This document shows, in pieces, positions 56,964-64,000 of a stretch of 64,000 bases of DNA (position 1 is the stretch's first letter; each line of letters starts with the position of its first letter). Made by a program: the position numbers and the translations under genes. A model generated the notes under the pieces. It ran no database searches, had not been told where the DNA came from, and saw nothing but the letters and a program-made list of their open reading frames with translations. Source of the DNA: CAWDVK01 sp963805715. GTDB taxonomy: Bacteria > Actinomycetota > Actinomycetes > Streptosporangiales > Streptosporangiaceae. Location of the stretch: assembly GCA_963805715.1 (NCBI GenBank), contig CAWDVK010000020.1:186001-250000 (forward strand). The letters run 5' to 3'.

Positions 56964-58225
56964 CCGCCGCCCAGCCCGGTCCCCCGCCAGCAGGAAGCGG
57001 GCCGGGCCTGGCCGATCCGGCTGCCGGGGCCGCGCTGGCAAGCCAGCGCAGCCCGGCCGCCATGGCGGCCGTCCCAGGCGGCAGGCCTGCGCGTCCGCCC
57101 GCTGCGGGCTGGCGCCAGTGGCGGGCCATTGTCGTGATCGTCATCATCGTCGTCCTGGCCGGGATCGCCATCGCCTTGCTGCAGTCAGCGCCCGCGCCCT
57201 ACCTCAGCCCGGACAGCACCGCGGCTGACGGGACGCACGCGCTGGCCGACATCCTGCAGGCGCGCGGACAGCAAGTGCTCTCGACCGCCGCGGCCGGGAG
57301 CGCTGCCGCTGCGGCCCGGCCGGACAGCACCCTGGTCATCACCAGCCCCCAGTACCTGACGACCGGGCAGCTCGGCTCGCTCGCGCGCGTGCCAGCCGAT
57401 CTGCTCATCGTCGAGCCCACCCCGGCGGCCCTGCGCGTGCTTGCCCCCGCCGTCAGGATCGCCACCGTCCCGGCGGTCGGCCCGCTGCCGCCCGCCTGCC
57501 GCCTCGCCGCAGCCGACCTGGCTGGTCCCGCCGACCTGGGCGGGGCCGGCTTCCAGGTCCAGCCGGGCACGCCGGGAGCGAGCCAGTGCTATCCGGCGGC
57601 AGGCCAGGCCACCCTCGTGCAGCTGACAGCGGGCGGGCGGCTGATCACCGTGCTGGGCAGCGGGGCGCCGCTGACGAACGGGCAGCTGGCCAGTCAGGGC
57701 AACGCGGCGCTGGCCATCAACCTGCTGAGCGCGGCCCGCCGAGTCGTCTGGCTGGTGCCGGAGCCCGCGGCCGCGGTCGGGGCAGCGCCCGCGGGACCGA
57801 GGTCGTTCACTAGCCTCATACCGCTGCCGGCCAGGCTGGTGGCCATCCAGCTCGGCGTGACCGTCCTGCTGCTGGCGCTCTGGCGTGCCCGCAGGCTCGG
57901 CTCGCTGGTCAGCGAGCCGCTGCCGGTGGTGGTCAGGGCGTCGGAGACGGTCGAGGGTCACGCCGCGCTGTACCGCTCCCGGCAGGCACGAGATCGCGCG
58001 GCGGCGGCGCTCAGGGCAGCCACCCTGAGCCGGATCGGGCCGGCCGTCGGGCTGCCGAACGGAGCAGCGCCCGCCGCGGTGACGGCCACCCTGGCCGGAC
58101 GGTCGGCGCTGACGCAGCAGCGGATCGGCGAGCTCCTCTACGGCCCGGCGCCCGCCAGCGAGGCGAGGCTGGTCAGCCTGGCCGACGATCTGGACGCCCT
58201 CGAGGAAGAGGTACGCGGAAAGTGA
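56960..58225 (+). CDS. DUF4350 domain membrane protein
   Basis: The 421-aa protein starts with GTG, overlapping the DUF4129 stop by GTGA. It has a Pro-rich N-terminus and two membrane helices (AIVVIVIIVVLAGIAIALLQ near 60 and IQLGVTVLLLALWRARRLGS near 300). The outside domain begins APYLSPDSTAADGTHALADI, LQARGQQVLST and includes GRLITVLGSGAPLTNGQLA, the ABC-transporter-like GATase fold assigned to DUF4350. Its role is unknown. The partner genes suggest envelope biogenesis. Confidence 0.85.
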   Translation: MTAAQPGPPPAGSGPGLADPAAGAALASQRSPAAMAAVPGGRPARPPAAGWRQWRAIVVIVIIVVLAGIAIALLQSAPAPYLSPDSTAADGTHALADILQARGQQVLSTAAAGSAAAAARPDSTLVITSPQYLTTGQLGSLARVPADLLIVEPTPAALRVLAPAVRIATVPAVGPLPPACRLAAADLAGPADLGGAGFQVQPGTPGASQCYPAAGQATLVQLTAGGRLITVLGSGAPLTNGQLASQGNAALAINLLSAARRVVWLVPEPAAAVGAAPAGPRSFTSLIPLPARLVAIQLGVTVLLLALWRARRLGSLVSEPLPVVVRASETVEGHAALYRSRQARDRAAAALRAATLSRIGPAVGLPNGAAPAAVTATLAGRSALTQQRIGELLYGPAPASEARLVSLADDLDALEEEVRGK

Positions 58226-59355
58226 GCACCGAATATCCGGCCGCCGGGCCGCAGCAGGCTCCGGCGCACGCTGGCGAGCCGGGACAGCCGAGCCCGCCCG
58301 GCCAGCCGGGACAGCCCGGCCAGCCGGGACAGCCGGGACAGCCGGGACAGCCGGGACAGCCGGGACAGCCGAGCCCGCCCGGCCAGCCGGGCGCCTGGCC
58401 CGGTCGCGGCGACCCGCGAGCGCAGCTGGCCGCGCTTCGCGCCGAGGTGGCCAAGGCCGTCGTCGGGCAGGACCAGGTGGTAACCGGGCTGATCATCGCC
58501 CTGATCTGCCAGGGCCATGTCCTGCTCGAGGGCGTCCCCGGCGTGGCCAAGACCCTGCTTGTGCGGGCCCTGGCGGCGGCACTGGCGCTGGACGGCAAGC
58601 GGGTCCAGTTCACCCCGGACCTGATGCCCGGCGATGTCACCGGCTCACTGATCTACGACGCCCGCACCGCGCGATTCGAGTTCCGCGAGGGACCGGTTTT
58701 CACCAACCTGCTGCTGGCCGACGAGATCAACAGGACGCCGCCGAAAACGCAGGCCGCGCTGCTGGAGGCGATGGAGGAGCGCCAGGTCTCGGTCGAGGGC
58801 ACGCCGCGACCGCTGCCGGCTCCCTTCCTGGTCGCCGCGACCCAGAACCCGGTCGAGTACGAAGGGACCTATCCGCTGCCTGAGGCGCAGCTCGACAGGT
58901 TCCTGCTCAAGCTGACCGTGCCGCTGCCCGAGCGGGCCGACGAGATCGGCATCCTGGCCAGGCACGCCGAGGGCTTCGACGCGCGCGATCTGGGTGCCGC
59001 CGGGATCCGCCAGGTCGCTGGTGCTGCTGACCTGGCGGCGGCACGGGATGCGGTTCGCGGGGTTCGTTTCGAACCGGAGGTCATGGCTTATATCGTCGAC
59101 ATCTGCCGGGCCACCAGGCAGTCCGCGTCGCTGCAGCTCGGCGTCTCGCCGCGCGGTGCCACGGCGCTGCTCGCCACCAGCCGGGCCTGGGCCTGGCTGG
59201 CCGGGCGGGACTACGTGACGCCAGACGATGTCAAGACGCTGGCCAGGCCGACGTTCCGGCACCGGATCCAGCTGCGGCCGGAGGCGGAGCTGGAGGGCGC
59301 CAGCGCCGATGGCGTGCTCGAGGGCATGCTCGGCTCGGTACCGGTGCCGCGGTGA
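58222..59355 (+). CDS. MoxR-type AAA ATPase with a PGQ-repeat leader
   Basis: The 377-aa protein starts GTG and overlaps the DUF4350 stop by four bases. Residues ~20-60 are PGQ repeats similar to those in the first gene of the operon. The ATPase has LEGVPGVAKTLLVRALAAAL (Walker A), LLADEINRTPPKTQAALLEA (Walker B), VAATQNPVEYEGTYPLPEAQ (sensor 1) and GVSPRGATALL (sensor 2). MoxR ATPases act as chaperones that mature partners with VWA or DUF58 domains, and such a gene follows immediately. Confidence 0.93.
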   Translation: MSTEYPAAGPQQAPAHAGEPGQPSPPGQPGQPGQPGQPGQPGQPGQPGQPSPPGQPGAWPGRGDPRAQLAALRAEVAKAVVGQDQVVTGLIIALICQGHVLLEGVPGVAKTLLVRALAAALALDGKRVQFTPDLMPGDVTGSLIYDARTARFEFREGPVFTNLLLADEINRTPPKTQAALLEAMEERQVSVEGTPRPLPAPFLVAATQNPVEYEGTYPLPEAQLDRFLLKLTVPLPERADEIGILARHAEGFDARDLGAAGIRQVAGAADLAAARDAVRGVRFEPEVMAYIVDICRATRQSASLQLGVSPRGATALLATSRAWAWLAGRDYVTPDDVKTLARPTFRHRIQLRPEAELEGASADGVLEGMLGSVPVPR

Positions 59356-59413
59356 GACAGGCTGCGACGGTCACCAGGGCCGGCCGGGGCGGCGGCGGGC
59401 CCGGGCGCGCGCC

Positions 59414-60706
59414 GTGGCGGTGACCGGCCGGGCGGCGCTCATCGCCCTGATCGCCACCCTGGTAGCGCTGGCCTTCCGCACGGCGGGCGCGCTGGTCGCC
59501 GCCGACGGGCTGATCGTGATCGCGATCGCGGCGGACGTCGCGCTCGCCGCGAGCGTGCGCCAGCTGCGGGTGACCAGGTCCGGGGATACCCGGATCCTGC
59601 TCGGGCAGCCGGGCCAGGTGGCCGTGACCGTGGTCAATCAGGGCCGCCGGGCGCTGCGCGGGATCGTCCGCGACGCGTGGGAGCCGAGCGTCGGAGCGCG
59701 CCCGGAGCGCTTCAGCGTGGCCATCCCGGCAGGCGGGCAGATCACCGTGGCCAGCAGGCTCAGGCCGGCCCGCCGGGGAGACAGGCCCGCCGGGCCGGTG
59801 ACGATACGGTCAGTCGGCCCGCTCGGGCTGGCCGCCCGCCAGTCCAGTCACCCGGCACCCTGGTCGGTGCGGGTCCTGCCGCCGTTCTTCAGCCGCAAGC
59901 ACCTGCCGGAGAAGCTGGCCCAGCTGCGCCTGCTGGACGGGCAGCACCGGAGCATGATCCGCGGAAAGGGCGCTGAGTTCGACTCGCTGCGCGAGTACGT
60001 GATCGGCGACGAGGTGCGCTCCATCGACTGGCGGGCGTCCGCCCGGCGGACCGACCTGATGGTGCGGACCTGGCGGCCGGAACGGGACCGCCGGATCGTC
60101 ATCGTGCTGGACACCGGCCGCACCTCGGCTGGCCGGGTAGCCGGGCTGCCGCGGCTGGACACCGCCATGGACGCCGCCCTGCTGCTGGCCGCGCTCGCCT
60201 CCCGGGCCGGCGACCGGATCGACCTGGTTGCGGTGGACAGCAAGGTCCGGGCCCGCGTGATCGGATCCCGCCGCGGGGACGTCCTCGCCGCCATCACCGA
60301 CGCGCTGGCCGTGCTGGAAGCCCAGCTGACAGAGTCCGACGCCGGGCTGATGGCGAGCACGGTGCTGGCCATGGCCCGGCAGCGCTGCCTGGTGGTGCTG
60401 CTGACTGACCTCAACCCGGCGGCGCTGCAGGAAGGGCTGCTGCCGCGACTGCCGCTGCTGGTGTCCAGGCATCGGCTGCTGCTGGCCGCGGTGTCCGATC
60501 CGCGGCTGACCCAGATGGCCGCCGAGCGCGGCGACGCGATAGCCGTCTACGACGCCGCAGCGGCGGAGCACGCCGTGGCCCAGCGGGCGCGCATCAGGGC
60601 TCAGCTGACCAGGCACGGGGTGGACGTCGTGGACGCGCCGCCGGACCGGCTGCCCGCTGCGCTGGCCGACGCTTACCTGCGGCTCAAGGCCGCCGGCCAG
60701 CTGTAG
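59414..60706 (+). CDS. DUF58 domain protein
   Basis: The ~430-aa protein starts at a GTG at 59414 (one at 59420 is possible). Two N-terminal membrane helices (ALIALIATLVALAFRTAGAL, VAADGLIVIAIAADVALAAS) are followed by the DUF58 core, which includes EFDSLREYVIGDEVRSIDWR, ASARRTDLMVRTWRPERDRR, IVIVLDTGRTSAG. The latter is the degenerate VWA metal site. DUF58 proteins pair with MoxR ATPases. The 58-base gap to moxR is the only long one in the operon. Function is inferred to be envelope maturation. Confidence 0.88.
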   Translation: MAVTGRAALIALIATLVALAFRTAGALVAADGLIVIAIAADVALAASVRQLRVTRSGDTRILLGQPGQVAVTVVNQGRRALRGIVRDAWEPSVGARPERFSVAIPAGGQITVASRLRPARRGDRPAGPVTIRSVGPLGLAARQSSHPAPWSVRVLPPFFSRKHLPEKLAQLRLLDGQHRSMIRGKGAEFDSLREYVIGDEVRSIDWRASARRTDLMVRTWRPERDRRIVIVLDTGRTSAGRVAGLPRLDTAMDAALLLAALASRAGDRIDLVAVDSKVRARVIGSRRGDVLAAITDALAVLEAQLTESDAGLMASTVLAMARQRCLVVLLTDLNPAALQEGLLPRLPLLVSRHRLLLAAVSDPRLTQMAAERGDAIAVYDAAAAEHAVAQRARIRAQLTRHGVDVVDAPPDRLPAALADAYLRLKAAGQL

Positions 60707-60742
60707 CCAGGCTGGCTGCCGGACATGGAGGGAGATGACCGC

Positions 60743-61270
60743 ATGCGGGACGGCGAGCAGGACCTGAGCCGGGTGCTGGGCAGGCAGGAGGCATCCGACG
60801 CGGTCTTCGACCTGGGCTGGAGGTACATCCTGGGCACGCTCAGGACCTCCGTGCCGGTGCGATCCATCGCCAGCGCCGCTGAGGTGGCCACGCGGCTCGT
60901 CACGGTGGCCGGCGACGACGCCGGCCACCTGCGGATCGACCTGCGTGATGACGGCGCCGACGTGACCCTGCAGTCGCCTGCCGCGGCCGCGGTCACGCGC
61001 CTCGATGTGCTGCTGGCCGGGCGGATCGCTGCGGCGCTGGCGCAGCTCGGGTCGCGGCCCGGCCCGCGCGGGCCCGGCGCGGCGCGGGACTCCGGCCCGC
61101 GCGGGCCCGGCGCGGCGCGGGACTCCGGCCGGCGCGGGGCTTCAAGCGGGCGAAGGGGCTTCAGGCCGGCGCGGGGGCTTCAGCCCACGACGGGCGCGAA
61201 GTCCGGAGCCTCGGCGATGTCCGCTGACTGCCCCGCGCGCAGGGCCCGGCGACCGAGCAGCCCGGCGTAG
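60743..61270 (+). CDS. pterin-carbinolamine-dehydratase-like protein with a repetitive tail
   Basis: The ~175-aa protein starts at the ATG at 60743, well spaced from GGAGGGAG. The core (~15-100) reads VFDLGWRYILGTLRTSVPVR, SIASAAEVATRLVTVAGDDA, GHLRIDLRDDGADVTLQS, similar to the 4a-hydroxytetrahydrobiopterin-dehydratase-like N-domain often found after DUF58 in actinomycetes. From ~105 it runs into GPRGPGAARDSGP repeats encoded by a ~33-base tandem duplication. The last 30 codons overlap the end of the opposite gene. The natural stop may lie near residue 105, with the tail acquired by a small indel. Confidence 0.5.
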   Translation: MRDGEQDLSRVLGRQEASDAVFDLGWRYILGTLRTSVPVRSIASAAEVATRLVTVAGDDAGHLRIDLRDDGADVTLQSPAAAAVTRLDVLLAGRIAAALAQLGSRPGPRGPGAARDSGPRGPGAARDSGRRGASSGRRGFRPARGLQPTTGAKSGASAMSADCPARRARRPSSPA

Positions 61271-62175
61271 CCGAGGAAGGCAGCCTCGGCGCAGCCGCCG
61301 ATCAGGATCCGCGCCCAGGTCGGGAGGGGCGAGGGCGTCACGAACGCCTCGATCGCCCCGGAGACGGCGAGCATGCCGATCACGCCCAGTGCGATCGTGA
61401 CCGCGGCCCGCCCCTCCTCAGCCAGTGCGCGCGACCGTGGCCGCTGGCCCGGGTCGATAACCGACCAGCCCAGCCGCAGGCCAGCGGCGCCGGCCAGGAA
61501 GACGGCTGACAGCTCCAGCATCCCGTGCGGCGCAATGAGGCCGAAGAACTCGGCCGCCTTGCCGTGACCGATCATCAGGCCGCCGTCGACGGCAATGATC
61601 ATCGCGTTCTGGGCCAGCAGCAGCAGGGTGGGCAGCCCGAGCAGCACGCCCGAAGCGAGGCAGACGGCAGCGACCCAGACATTGTTGGTCCACACCTCAG
61701 CGGCGAATGATGACGCGGCGTACTGCGAGTAGTAGCCGCGGAAGTCGTGGTTCACCAGGCTGGCCACTGCGGACTTGGGCAGCAGGCTGGCCTGCACCCC
61801 CGGCGACCTGGCAATCCACCACCCGGCGATGAAGCTGAGCAGCAGGGTCCCGGCCGCCGTGGCCAGCCACCACCACCGCAGCCGGTAGGCCATCAGCGGG
61901 AATGACACAGTCACGAAGGTGCCCACGGAACGCCAGGCAGGCGCGTGCGCCCCACTGATGGCCGCCCGAGCCCTGGCCAGCCCGCTGGACAGCCTGGCAA
62001 TGAGCGCGGGATCGTGACCGCCGCTGCGCAGCACCGACAGGTGCGTGATGGTGCGCTGGTAACTGCTGACGAGCTCGTCGATCTCGGCACCCGACAGCCG
62101 CCGCCTCCGCCGGACAAGCTCGTCCAGGCGCGTCCACTCCGCCTGATGAGTCGCGACGAATGCGTCTACGTCCAC
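61180..62175 (-). CDS. SpoIIM-like (DUF95) membrane protein
   Basis: The 331-aa protein starts MDVDAFVATHQAEWTRLDEL, VRRRRRLSGAEIDEL, the standard N-terminus of actinobacterial stage II sporulation protein M family members. It has about five membrane helices (VTVSFPLMAYRLRWWWLATA, VWVAAVCLASGVLLGLPTLL and later ones) with the conserved GLIAPHGMLELSAVFLAGAA. It regularly lies between DUF58 and RDD genes, as here. The role outside spore-formers is unknown. Confidence 0.9.
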   Translation of the reverse strand: MDVDAFVATHQAEWTRLDELVRRRRRLSGAEIDELVSSYQRTITHLSVLRSGGHDPALIARLSSGLARARAAISGAHAPAWRSVGTFVTVSFPLMAYRLRWWWLATAAGTLLLSFIAGWWIARSPGVQASLLPKSAVASLVNHDFRGYYSQYAASSFAAEVWTNNVWVAAVCLASGVLLGLPTLLLLAQNAMIIAVDGGLMIGHGKAAEFFGLIAPHGMLELSAVFLAGAAGLRLGWSVIDPGQRPRSRALAEEGRAAVTIALGVIGMLAVSGAIEAFVTPSPLPTWARILIGGCAEAAFLGYAGLLGRRALRAGQSADIAEAPDFAPVVG

Positions 62176-62253
62176 GCCAGGAGACTACTGCCGGGCCATG
62201 GGTTATCTTGGCCCGACACGGCACGAGCAGGGACTGGCCAGGCGGAGGCTGCG

Positions 62254-63193
62254 GTGACCGAGGTCGTGACCGGCGAGGCCGTCGTGCTCGAACGTCCAGC
62301 CTGCCAGTTACCCCGGCCGGATCGCCGCTCTGCTGATCGACCTGCTCGTCCAGGTGGCATTCCTGATCGCGCTGGTCGGCATAGCCTTCGCCAGCAGCCC
62401 GGACTTTGCCATCCTCAGAGCCATCATCGTGGCCGGCCTCATCGTGACCCTGGTGGGCTACCCGGCGATCTTCGAGACCCTGAGCCGGGGAAAGACGCTC
62501 GGCAAGATGGCGCTCGGGCTGCGGGTGATCGGAGACGATGGCGGACCCGAGCGGTTCCGCCAGGCCCTGGTCCGCGCGCTGGTCGGCGTGGTGGAGATCT
62601 ACATGTTCCCGCCCGTGGCCCTGATCAGCTCGATGGTGTCGGCCAGGGGCAAGCGTCTGGGCGACGTCTTCGCCGGGACCTTCGTCATTCAGGAGCGGGT
62701 GCCGCGCCGCAGCGACCTGGCGGCGGACGTCGCTGTGGTCCCGCCGCCGCTGCTCGGCTGGGCCCAGGCGCTGGAGCTGTCCCGTTTGTCCGACCAGACC
62801 GCCGAGGCCGCGGGCAGTTACCTGCGCCGGTTTCATGACCTCACGCCAGCCGCCAGGGACGGTCTTGGCCTGCAGCTGGCTACCGCCGTTGCGGCGCAGG
62901 TCAGCCCGCCTCCGCCGGCCGGAACTCCGCCGGCTGCCTACCTGTCGGCGGTCCTCGCTGTCCGGCGCCAGCGCGAGCACGCGCGGCTGGCCGCCATCCG
63001 CCCGGCCGCGCCGCCGACCGCAGCTACGGGCCAGCACCCGGCCCCCGGCCAGCCGGATCAGGCCCCGGTCACGTCGCCCTCTGCCGCCGGCCAGCCAGCG
63101 GAGGCTGGCGAACCCGAGGCCACCGCCAGCCCGCAGCCAGCCGACCAGCCCGGGTCCGGCCCGGAGCCGCCGCCGTTCACGCCGCCTGCCTGA
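62254..63193 (+). CDS. RDD-family membrane protein, frame broken by one base near 62291
   Basis: From a GTG at 62254 (after GGCGGAGG) the frame reads VTEVVTGEAVVLE and then leaves homology. Removing one of the two A bases at 62291-62292 gives VVLDVQPASYPGRIAALLID, LLVQVAFLIALVG, the normal RDD start. The rest continues ETLSRGKTLGKMALGLRVIG and LVGVVEIYMFPPVALISSMV, with the R-D-D-type residues of the family. The final ~80 residues are a Pro/Ala/Gln-rich tail. RDD proteins are small transporters or envelope proteins. Divergent from spoIIM. Confidence 0.8.
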
Positions 63194-63270
63194 CCGCCTT
63201 CTCTCCGGACCCGCCGCCCGCCCGACCCGCCCCCCGGCAGGACCCGGAGGTCCAGAGGTCCCGAAGGCCC

Positions 63271-63338
63271 CGGACGAACAACGTGGATGCGTGGTTACTG
63301 CGCAAACAGCGACAGTACCTGCGCTCCCACGTTGTCCG
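63271..63338. terminator. inverted repeat between convergent RDD and ahcY genes
   Basis: ACAACGTGG (63278-63286) pairs with CCACGTTGT (63327-63335) across a 40-base loop, and flanking CGGAC and GTCCG bases extend the stem with a two-base bulge. Placed between two convergent gene ends, it could work as a terminator or mRNA-end stem in either direction. Confidence 0.4.
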
Positions 63339-63391
63339 GGCTCCCGGCGATGCCCCCGCGGCGCACGTGGCCAGGGCCAGGGCGCCCGGCT

Positions 63392-64000
63392 TTACCCTCG
63401 CCAGGACTCCAGGTACCGCATCTGCGCGCTGCTCAGGGTGTCAATCGGGGTGCCGAGCGCCGCCAGCGCCAGCCCGGCGATCTTCGCGTCGATCGCCGCG
63501 GGAACGTCATGGACCCCGGCTGACGGCATCGCCTCGCCGCTGGCCAGCCAGGCCATCGCCAGCGCCTGGACGCCAAACGAGACGTCCATGACGGCGGGAG
63601 GGCTGCCCTCGGCGGCGACCAGGTTGACGACTCTGCCCTCGGCCAGCAGGATCAGCCGCCGCCCGTCGGCGAGCACGTACTCATCGGCATGCGGGCGGAT
63701 GGCCGGGTTCATCACCACCGCCAGGTCCGCCAGCGCCCGCACGTCGATCTCGACATCGAAGTGGCCGGCGTTGGCCAGGATGGCGCCGTCCCGCATGACC
63801 GCCAGGTGCTCGGGCCCGATGACATCCGTGCAGCCCGTCGCGGTGATGAACAGTTCGCCGATCGGGGCGGCGGCGGCCATCGGCAGCACCCGGAAGCCGC
63901 GCATGGCCGCCTCAAGCGCCCGCACGGCGTCTACCTCGGTGACGACGACGTGGGCGCCGAGGCCCCTGATCCGCTCGGCGATGCCGCTGCCGCACGGGCC
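63392..64000 (-). CDS. ahcY: S-adenosylhomocysteine hydrolase, C-terminal part (5' end outside window)
   Basis: The frame is open to the window edge and reads GPCGSGIAERIRGLGAHVVV, TEVDAVRALEAAMRGFRVLP, then TGCTDVIGPEHLAVMRDGAI, LANAGHFDVEIDV. The end matches the family up to MRYLESWRG. The G-x-x-G-x-G NAD loop and the HFD segment near the active site are visible. The enzyme cleaves S-adenosylhomocysteine with bound NAD. Only ~202 residues are present. The conserved C-terminal Lys/Tyr of many SAHH enzymes (KPxxYRY) is absent here, as the protein ends at ESWRG. Confidence 0.9.
   Translation of the reverse strand, partial: GPCGSGIAERIRGLGAHVVVTEVDAVRALEAAMRGFRVLPMAAAAPIGELFITATGCTDVIGPEHLAVMRDGAILANAGHFDVEIDVRALADLAVVMNPAIRPHADEYVLADGRRLILLAEGRVVNLVAAEGSPPAVMDVSFGVQALAMAWLASGEAMPSAGVHDVPAAIDAKIAGLALAALGTPIDTLSSAQMRYLESWRG

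Noticed and set aside
63193..63391. A SAM/SAH riboswitch for ahcY
   Set aside because: The gap is downstream of ahcY, not upstream, and only a long stem is visible.

Overview
The window is high-GC DNA with GTG and TTG starts, many 4-base start/stop overlaps, and gene content and order typical of Actinomycetota. From about 25.6 kb to the right edge the order adnB-adnA, an alkyltransferase-like gene, moeZ, an Rv3235-like gene, secA, hpf, lpqB-mtrB-mtrA, ahcY follows the order I recall around Rv3201c-Rv3248c of mycobacteria. The absence of ESX genes and the presence of long Pro/Gly-rich proteins fit a non-mycobacterial actinomycete, perhaps of the Streptosporangiales or a neighbouring order. I cannot name a genus.

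Layout. (1) 0-1.1 kb: the 3' end of a GMC oxidoreductase gene and a small unknown gene. (2) 1.1-11.1 kb: a glycogen/alpha-glucan cluster made of two divergent arms. glgX, a stand-alone CBM48 protein and glgP point left. A cyanobacterial/plant-like glgA and two GH57 enzymes point right. (3) 11.3-23.8 kb: a 12.2-kb genomic island inserted in a thiamine-binding (MTH1187/DUF77) gene, leaving its 5' half at 11300 and its 3' half at 23649. The island encodes two tandem large serine recombinases, a replication-relaxation operon, an IS1634-like insertion sequence, a lipoprotein, a coiled-coil protein and, notably, its own intact divergent copy of the gene it has broken. (4) 23.9-25.4 kb: a small membrane protein, a phytanoyl-CoA dioxygenase remnant and an F420-type LLM oxidoreductase. 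(5) 25.6-32.6 kb: the AdnAB helicase-nuclease that resects double-strand breaks. (6) 32.7-39.2 kb: a glycosyltransferase/methyltransferase, a polytopic membrane protein, an alkyltransferase-like protein and a mycosin-like membrane protease. (7) 39.2-54.5 kb: core housekeeping genes moeZ, secA, an AlkX/YcaQ-like gene, a NarL-type regulator, hpf, lpqB-mtrB-mtrA and mtnA. (8) 54.7-63.2 kb: a membrane/AAA operon (GPDPase-like membrane protein, DUF4129, DUF4350, MoxR, DUF58, a pterin-dehydratase-like protein) facing spoIIM, then an RDD protein. (9) The C-terminal part of S-adenosylhomocysteine hydrolase at the right edge.

The most interesting region is the island. Its ends share a 5-bp core, and joining them in silico gives an attP with a partly symmetric 20+2+20 layout. 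The first recombinase carries a C-terminal HTH like that of IS3-type OrfA proteins. The island's own copy of the target gene has an extra codon exactly at the crossover point. Separately, four conserved genes (glgP, adnB, the glycosyltransferase, the RDD gene) each need a single-base correction to restore the family reading frame. This pattern looks more like residual sequencing or assembly error than gene decay.
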